Of a DNA stretch of 8,106 bases, positions 5,419 to 8,106 are shown one piece after another (positions within the stretch are counted from its first letter, which is position 1; each line of letters opens with the position of its first letter). A program made the translations under genes and the position numbers. The DNA comes from DATARH01 sp036278835 (lineage in GTDB: Bacteria > Pseudomonadota > Alphaproteobacteria > ATCC43930 > CGMCC-115725). Location of the stretch: NCBI GenBank assembly GCA_036278835.1, contig DASUKH010000184.1:1-8106 (forward strand). Direction: 5' to 3'. Under the pieces are notes generated by a model. The model saw only the letters and a list, made by a program, of their open reading frames with translations. It had not been told where the DNA came from and did not search any database.

Positions 5419-5796
5419 CCCGGACCGCCGGCCTCCGGGCAGGACGCCGGCCAGGGAATAGCGGGTTACCGCGGCTGTCGCGAAGGCGCTTAGGTAGCGC
5501 GAAAACCCCCCGTTGCCGCATTCCCGGCGAAAGCCGGGACCCACCAGTCGGCGCCCGTGATGTTGCCACATGGGTCCCGGCTTGCGCCGGGAATGCGGAC
5601 TTTCCGGAATGGGAAAGGTTCCGGAAGCGGCTTCTGGTAAAGGTGCGAAAGGCCCGCCGGGCTTTGGCCGGCATGCCTGCGGGACGCCGGCGGTCCGATA
5701 CCTGCCGATCGTCGCGTCTAACACCGCACTTCGCCGTCGCGGAACGTCCGTTGCCCACCCGATGTTGAGGGGGCGCGGGCAATGGGAGCGGCGGCG
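5419..5796. other. 378-bp gene-free region with nested inverted repeats
   Basis: No credible gene lies here on either strand; open frames match the repeat sequence rather than a protein family. The region is bracketed by an imperfect inverted repeat of about 33 nt: 5421-5453 against 5665-5697, with exact blocks CGGACCGCCGGC / GCCGGCGGTCCG (12 bp) and GCCGGCCA / TGGCCGGC (8 bp). A long palindrome (5516-5598, separate entry) sits almost exactly at its centre. The right half also holds two copies of the palindrome TTCCGGAA (5602-5609 and 5619-5626) and a small stem around GCCC-GCC-GGGC (about 5652-5662). No clear promoter for the downstream stress-protein gene could be identified. Confidence 0.7.
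5516..5598. repeat. 83-nt palindrome (dispersed extragenic hairpin, copy B)
   Basis: The outer arms CCGCATTCCCGGCG (5516-5529) and CGCCGGGAATGCGG (5585-5598) are exact complements, as are the inner arms AAGCCGGGACCCA (5531-5543) and TGGGTCCCGGCTT (5571-5583). The central 27 bases are unpaired or weakly paired. It shares the block beginning CCCGGCGAA and ending GGGACCCACC with the leuD-leuB palindrome (22 of 23 bases), while the outer few bases and loops differ, as expected of members of one repeat family. Confidence 0.9.
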
Positions 5797-6690
5797 ATGA
5801 GCTACAAGGACATTCTCGTCTGCCTCGATCCGACCGACGCGGGCGAGAGCCGGCTGCGTTTGGCCGCCGCGCTGGCGCGGCGCTGCGGCGCCCGGCTATC
5901 GGCCGCCTATATCCTGCCGGAGGAGATAGCCGGCGCACCGCCTTACGGCCTCGGCCCGCCGACTGGCGCGGCGTGGTTCCCGGCCACCGGGATCGCCGGC
6001 GAAGGCCCGGCGCCCGGCGCCGATCCGGCGTTACGCCCTGATATTGCCCCCGGCGCTGAGCTCGCCGGCATCATCGAGCGGCGCTTCCGGAGTGAGGTGC
6101 AGCCGCACCGCATCGAGGGCGACTGGCACCTCCTCGGTTCCGGCGAGAGCGGCGATCTGCTGGGCTTGGCGCGCACCTCCGACCTCGTGATCTTCGGCCA
6201 GGGCTCGCCCGACTACCACCTGCCGACCGGCTACCGCACCGACGACATTATCCTTGGCAGCGGCCGCCCGACTTTGGTGGTTCCTTATGTCGGGGATTTT
6301 GCGGAAATCGGGCAGCGGGCGGTGGTCGCCTGGGACGGCAGCCGCGAAGCGGCGCGCGCGTTGCATGACGCGCTGCCGCTCTTTCAGCAACCCGCAAGCG
6401 CCACGATGGTCATCGTGCGGGACGACCCCGACGATTTTTTGCGCGATCGCCCGTCGCTCGATCGCATCGTGCGCCACCTCGGGCGGCACGGGGTCGCGGC
6501 GCGGCCGGAAGAGGTCGTGCGCGGCCGGTTGGCGGTGGGCGACGTGCTGCTCAACTGCGCCGCCGATTTTTCCGCCGATATGATCGTCGCCGGCGCCTAT
6601 CATCATTCGCAACTGCGCGAGTCGCTGTTCGGCGGCGCCAGCGCCGACCTGCTCGACCGCACCACCCTGCCGTTGCTGATGTCGCATTGA
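5797..6690 (+). CDS. Universal stress protein with two tandem Usp domains
   Basis: A 297-residue soluble protein with two UspA-type alpha/beta domains. Domain 1 starts YKDILVCLDPTDAGESRLRLAAALARRCGARLSAAYIL (3-40), contains a Gly/Pro/Ala-rich insert (about 45-87), and ends SDLVIFGQG...GRPTLVVPY (128-164). Domain 2 starts RAVVAWDGSREAARALHDALP (174-194) and ends ADMIVAGAYHHSQLRESLFGG (260-280). Tandem forms of this kind bind ATP or other nucleotides and act in stress survival; the target is unknown. In domain 2 the usual G-x2-G-x9-G nucleotide motif reads G266-A-Y-H269, so the second glycine is histidine, and the last Gly is followed by Gly rather than Ser/Thr. Domain 1 lacks a clear copy of the motif. 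The start ATG 5797 is chosen over ATG 5782 because GGGAG (5784-5788) is eight bases before it. Confidence 0.92.
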   Translation: MSYKDILVCLDPTDAGESRLRLAAALARRCGARLSAAYILPEEIAGAPPYGLGPPTGAAWFPATGIAGEGPAPGADPALRPDIAPGAELAGIIERRFRSEVQPHRIEGDWHLLGSGESGDLLGLARTSDLVIFGQGSPDYHLPTGYRTDDIILGSGRPTLVVPYVGDFAEIGQRAVVAWDGSREAARALHDALPLFQQPASATMVIVRDDPDDFLRDRPSLDRIVRHLGRHGVAARPEEVVRGRLAVGDVLLNCAADFSADMIVAGAYHHSQLRESLFGGASADLLDRTTLPLLMSH

Positions 6691-6732
6691 GGAGCCGCGG
6701 CGTCCGGCAAGATGCCGTGACACGAGCGCAAG

Positions 6733-6773
6733 CCGCCGGGTATCTTCGGCGGACCGCGGCGCCACGCGCGGTC
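6733..6773. repeat. Two tandem hairpins between the stress-protein and ligase genes
   Basis: CCGCCG (6733-6738) pairs with CGGCGG (6747-6752) around an 8-nt loop, and GACCGCG (6752-6758) pairs with CGCGGTC (6767-6773) around another 8-nt loop, the two stems touching end to end. No T-tract follows either. They may weakly terminate the upstream transcript or act as a processing site; a REP-like repeat is also possible. Confidence 0.5.
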
Positions 6774-6800
6774 TCCTGAAAACCGCCGGCGGGCATCCGG

Positions 6801-8106
6801 ATGACCAACACGCTGCTGACGCTGCATGACCCGGCGGCTGCACGGGAACATTACCGGCAGGGGCTGTGGCGCGAGGATACGCTGTTCTCGCTGCTGGCGC
6901 GGCATGCCCGGCAGCGGCCGCAGGATTTCGCGGTGCGCGACGGCGCGGCCCGGCTGACCTGGGGCGCGCTGTTGCGCCTCGTCGAGGCGGTCGCCGCCGA
7001 TCTGCACGCCGCCGGGCTGAAGCGCGGCGAGCGGGTGGCGGTCTGGCTGCCCAACCGGGTCGAGGCAATTGCCGTCTTTCTCGCCTGCTCGCGCCAGGGC
7101 TATGTCTGCAACCCGTCGCTGCACCGCAATTTCACGCTCGCCGAGATCGCCGGATTGCTGGCACGCACCCGCGCCGCCGCGCTGTTTTTTCAGCCCGGCT
7201 ACGGCGCCGACGCCGAGCGTACCGACATCGCCGCCGCGCTCGCCGGACTGAAGCTGCGGCGCGTTTATGCGGTCGGCGGCGACCGGGACCTTGTGCCGGG
7301 GGCGGCACCGTTTCCAATGCCCGGCAGCGGTGCGGAGGCGCTGCCGCCGGCCGATGGGGACCCGGACAAGATCGTCTATCTCGCCTTCACCTCGGGCACC
7401 ACCGGCACCCCGAAGGGGGTCATGCATTCCGACAACACGCTCCTCGCCAACGGCCGGGTCATGGTCGAGGATCTGGCGCACGACCACCGCACGATCCTGC
7501 TCAGCCTCAGCCCGCTCAGCCACCATATCGCCACGGTCGGCCTCGCACAGGCGCTGGCGGCCGGGTTCGAACTGGCCGTCAACGCGCCGCCGCCCGGCAT
7601 GAGCGAGCTCGACTGGATCGTCGAGAGCGGCGCCACCTATCTGATGGGGGTGCCGACGCACGCGATCGACCTCCTCGCCGAGATGCGGCGGCGGGGCATC
7701 GAGCGGCTCGGCCGGGTCGGCGTCTTCTACATGTCCGGCGCACCGATACCGCGCGAGCTCGCGCAGGCGCTCCTCGATCGCGGTGTCGTGCCGCAGAACT
7801 GCTTCGGCATGACCGAGAACGGCTCGCATGTCTATACCCTGCCGGGCGACCCGGCCGACACCATCGTCGCGACCTGCGGCCGCGCCTGCCGCGCCTACGA
7901 CATCCGCATCTGGGACCAGGACAATTCCGACATCGAGGCGGCACCCGGCGAGATCGGCGAGATCAGCGGGCGCGGCGCCTGCCTGACCCTCGGCTATTTC
8001 GACGATCAGGAGGCAACCGAAGGGTCGTTCAACCGGCACGGCTGGTTCATGTCAGGCGATCTCGGCCGACTCGACGGCAACGGCTGCCTCGAAATCGCCG
8101 GCCGGA
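6801..8106 (+). CDS. Acyl-CoA ligase of the adenylate-forming (ANL) superfamily, 3' end outside window
   Basis: The first 435 codons of an AMP-forming acid-CoA ligase, open to the window edge. It activates a carboxylic acid with ATP to an acyl-adenylate, then transfers it to CoA. Visible motifs: the phosphate-binding loop FTSGTTGTPKG (196-206), SPLSHHIATVGL (the HH position before the acyl pocket), NCFGMTENGS (334-343; GMTE 336-339), and GWFMSGDLGRLD (415-426) with the ribose-binding aspartate D420. The sequence stops at EIAGR, just at the hinge; the C-terminal domain with the catalytic lysine is beyond the window. ATG 6801 is the first start after an in-frame stop at 6777; its ribosome-binding site is poor. 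Segments such as NPSLHRNFTLAEI (112-124) and YLMGVPTHAIDLL resemble cyclohexanecarboxylate- or medium-chain acyl-CoA ligases as I remember them, but the substrate cannot be assigned with confidence. Confidence 0.93.
   Translation, partial: MTNTLLTLHDPAAAREHYRQGLWREDTLFSLLARHARQRPQDFAVRDGAARLTWGALLRLVEAVAADLHAAGLKRGERVAVWLPNRVEAIAVFLACSRQGYVCNPSLHRNFTLAEIAGLLARTRAAALFFQPGYGADAERTDIAAALAGLKLRRVYAVGGDRDLVPGAAPFPMPGSGAEALPPADGDPDKIVYLAFTSGTTGTPKGVMHSDNTLLANGRVMVEDLAHDHRTILLSLSPLSHHIATVGLAQALAAGFELAVNAPPPGMSELDWIVESGATYLMGVPTHAIDLLAEMRRRGIERLGRVGVFYMSGAPIPRELAQALLDRGVVPQNCFGMTENGSHVYTLPGDPADTIVATCGRACRAYDIRIWDQDNSDIEAAPGEIGEISGRGACLTLGYFDDQEATEGSFNRHGWFMSGDLGRLDGNGCLEIAGR

Noticed and set aside
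5602..5626. Two TTCCGGAA palindromes 17 bp apart
   Set aside because: Short and within a repeat-rich region; no basis to call an operator.
4885..5724. 279-residue minus-strand open frame across carD and the repeat region
   Set aside because: Part of it is translated palindrome (SRRKPGP-like peptides) and the rest is antisense to carD; not a gene.
6603..8039. 478-residue open frame on the minus strand across the acyl-CoA ligase
   Set aside because: The + strand has unmistakable ANL motifs throughout; the minus frame has no recognisable domain.
1..8106. CRISPR arrays, tRNA or rRNA genes, transposases, phage genes
   Set aside because: I looked for regularly spaced repeats, tRNA-like folds and integrase or transposase motifs and saw none.

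Overview
The window is high-GC DNA with the gene content and protein sequences of an alphaproteobacterium, probably in or near Rhodospirillales/Hyphomicrobiales. That placement is inferred from leuC/leuD/leuB, a seven-iron FdxA beside a CarD-type regulator, and dispersed palindromes of the CCCGGCGAA-GCCGGGACCCA kind. No database search was possible.

Layout. Bases 1-2927 carry a leucine biosynthesis cluster on the + strand: the 3' end of leuC, then two small non-leucine genes (296-562 and 559-1008, overlapping by ATGA), then leuD and leuB. The two small genes sit where leuC and leuD are usually close neighbours, and the second is visibly more AT-rich than the leu genes. An 82-nt near-perfect hairpin separates leuD from leuB. 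leuB converges with a minus-strand glycosyltransferase-like gene (2983-4140), and a compact cloverleaf-shaped palindrome lies between their ends. A divergent intergenic region follows, then fdxA (4383-4718) and a CarD/CdnL-family RNA polymerase-binding regulator (4921-5418), with a plausible extended -10 promoter and a hairpin between them. The 378-bp gap 5419-5796 holds no gene but has a nested palindromic structure. After it come a two-domain universal stress protein (5797-6690) and the first 435 codons of an acyl-CoA ligase of the adenylate-forming superfamily (6801 to the window end).

How the genes work together. LeuC and LeuD form the isopropylmalate isomerase and LeuB oxidises its product, so 1-2927 covers two consecutive steps of leucine synthesis. 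FdxA (electron transfer) and CarD (transcription initiation) are neighbours but have no obvious biochemical link. The stress protein and ligase are co-directional and separated by 110 bp with two hairpins, so co-transcription is uncertain.

Most of the window is ordinary housekeeping sequence. I see no clear new defence or mobile system. The best candidates for a second look are the two-gene insertion in the leu cluster (a minimal ParB-like protein plus an unknown helical protein) and the 277-bp nested repeat element between carD and the stress-protein gene.
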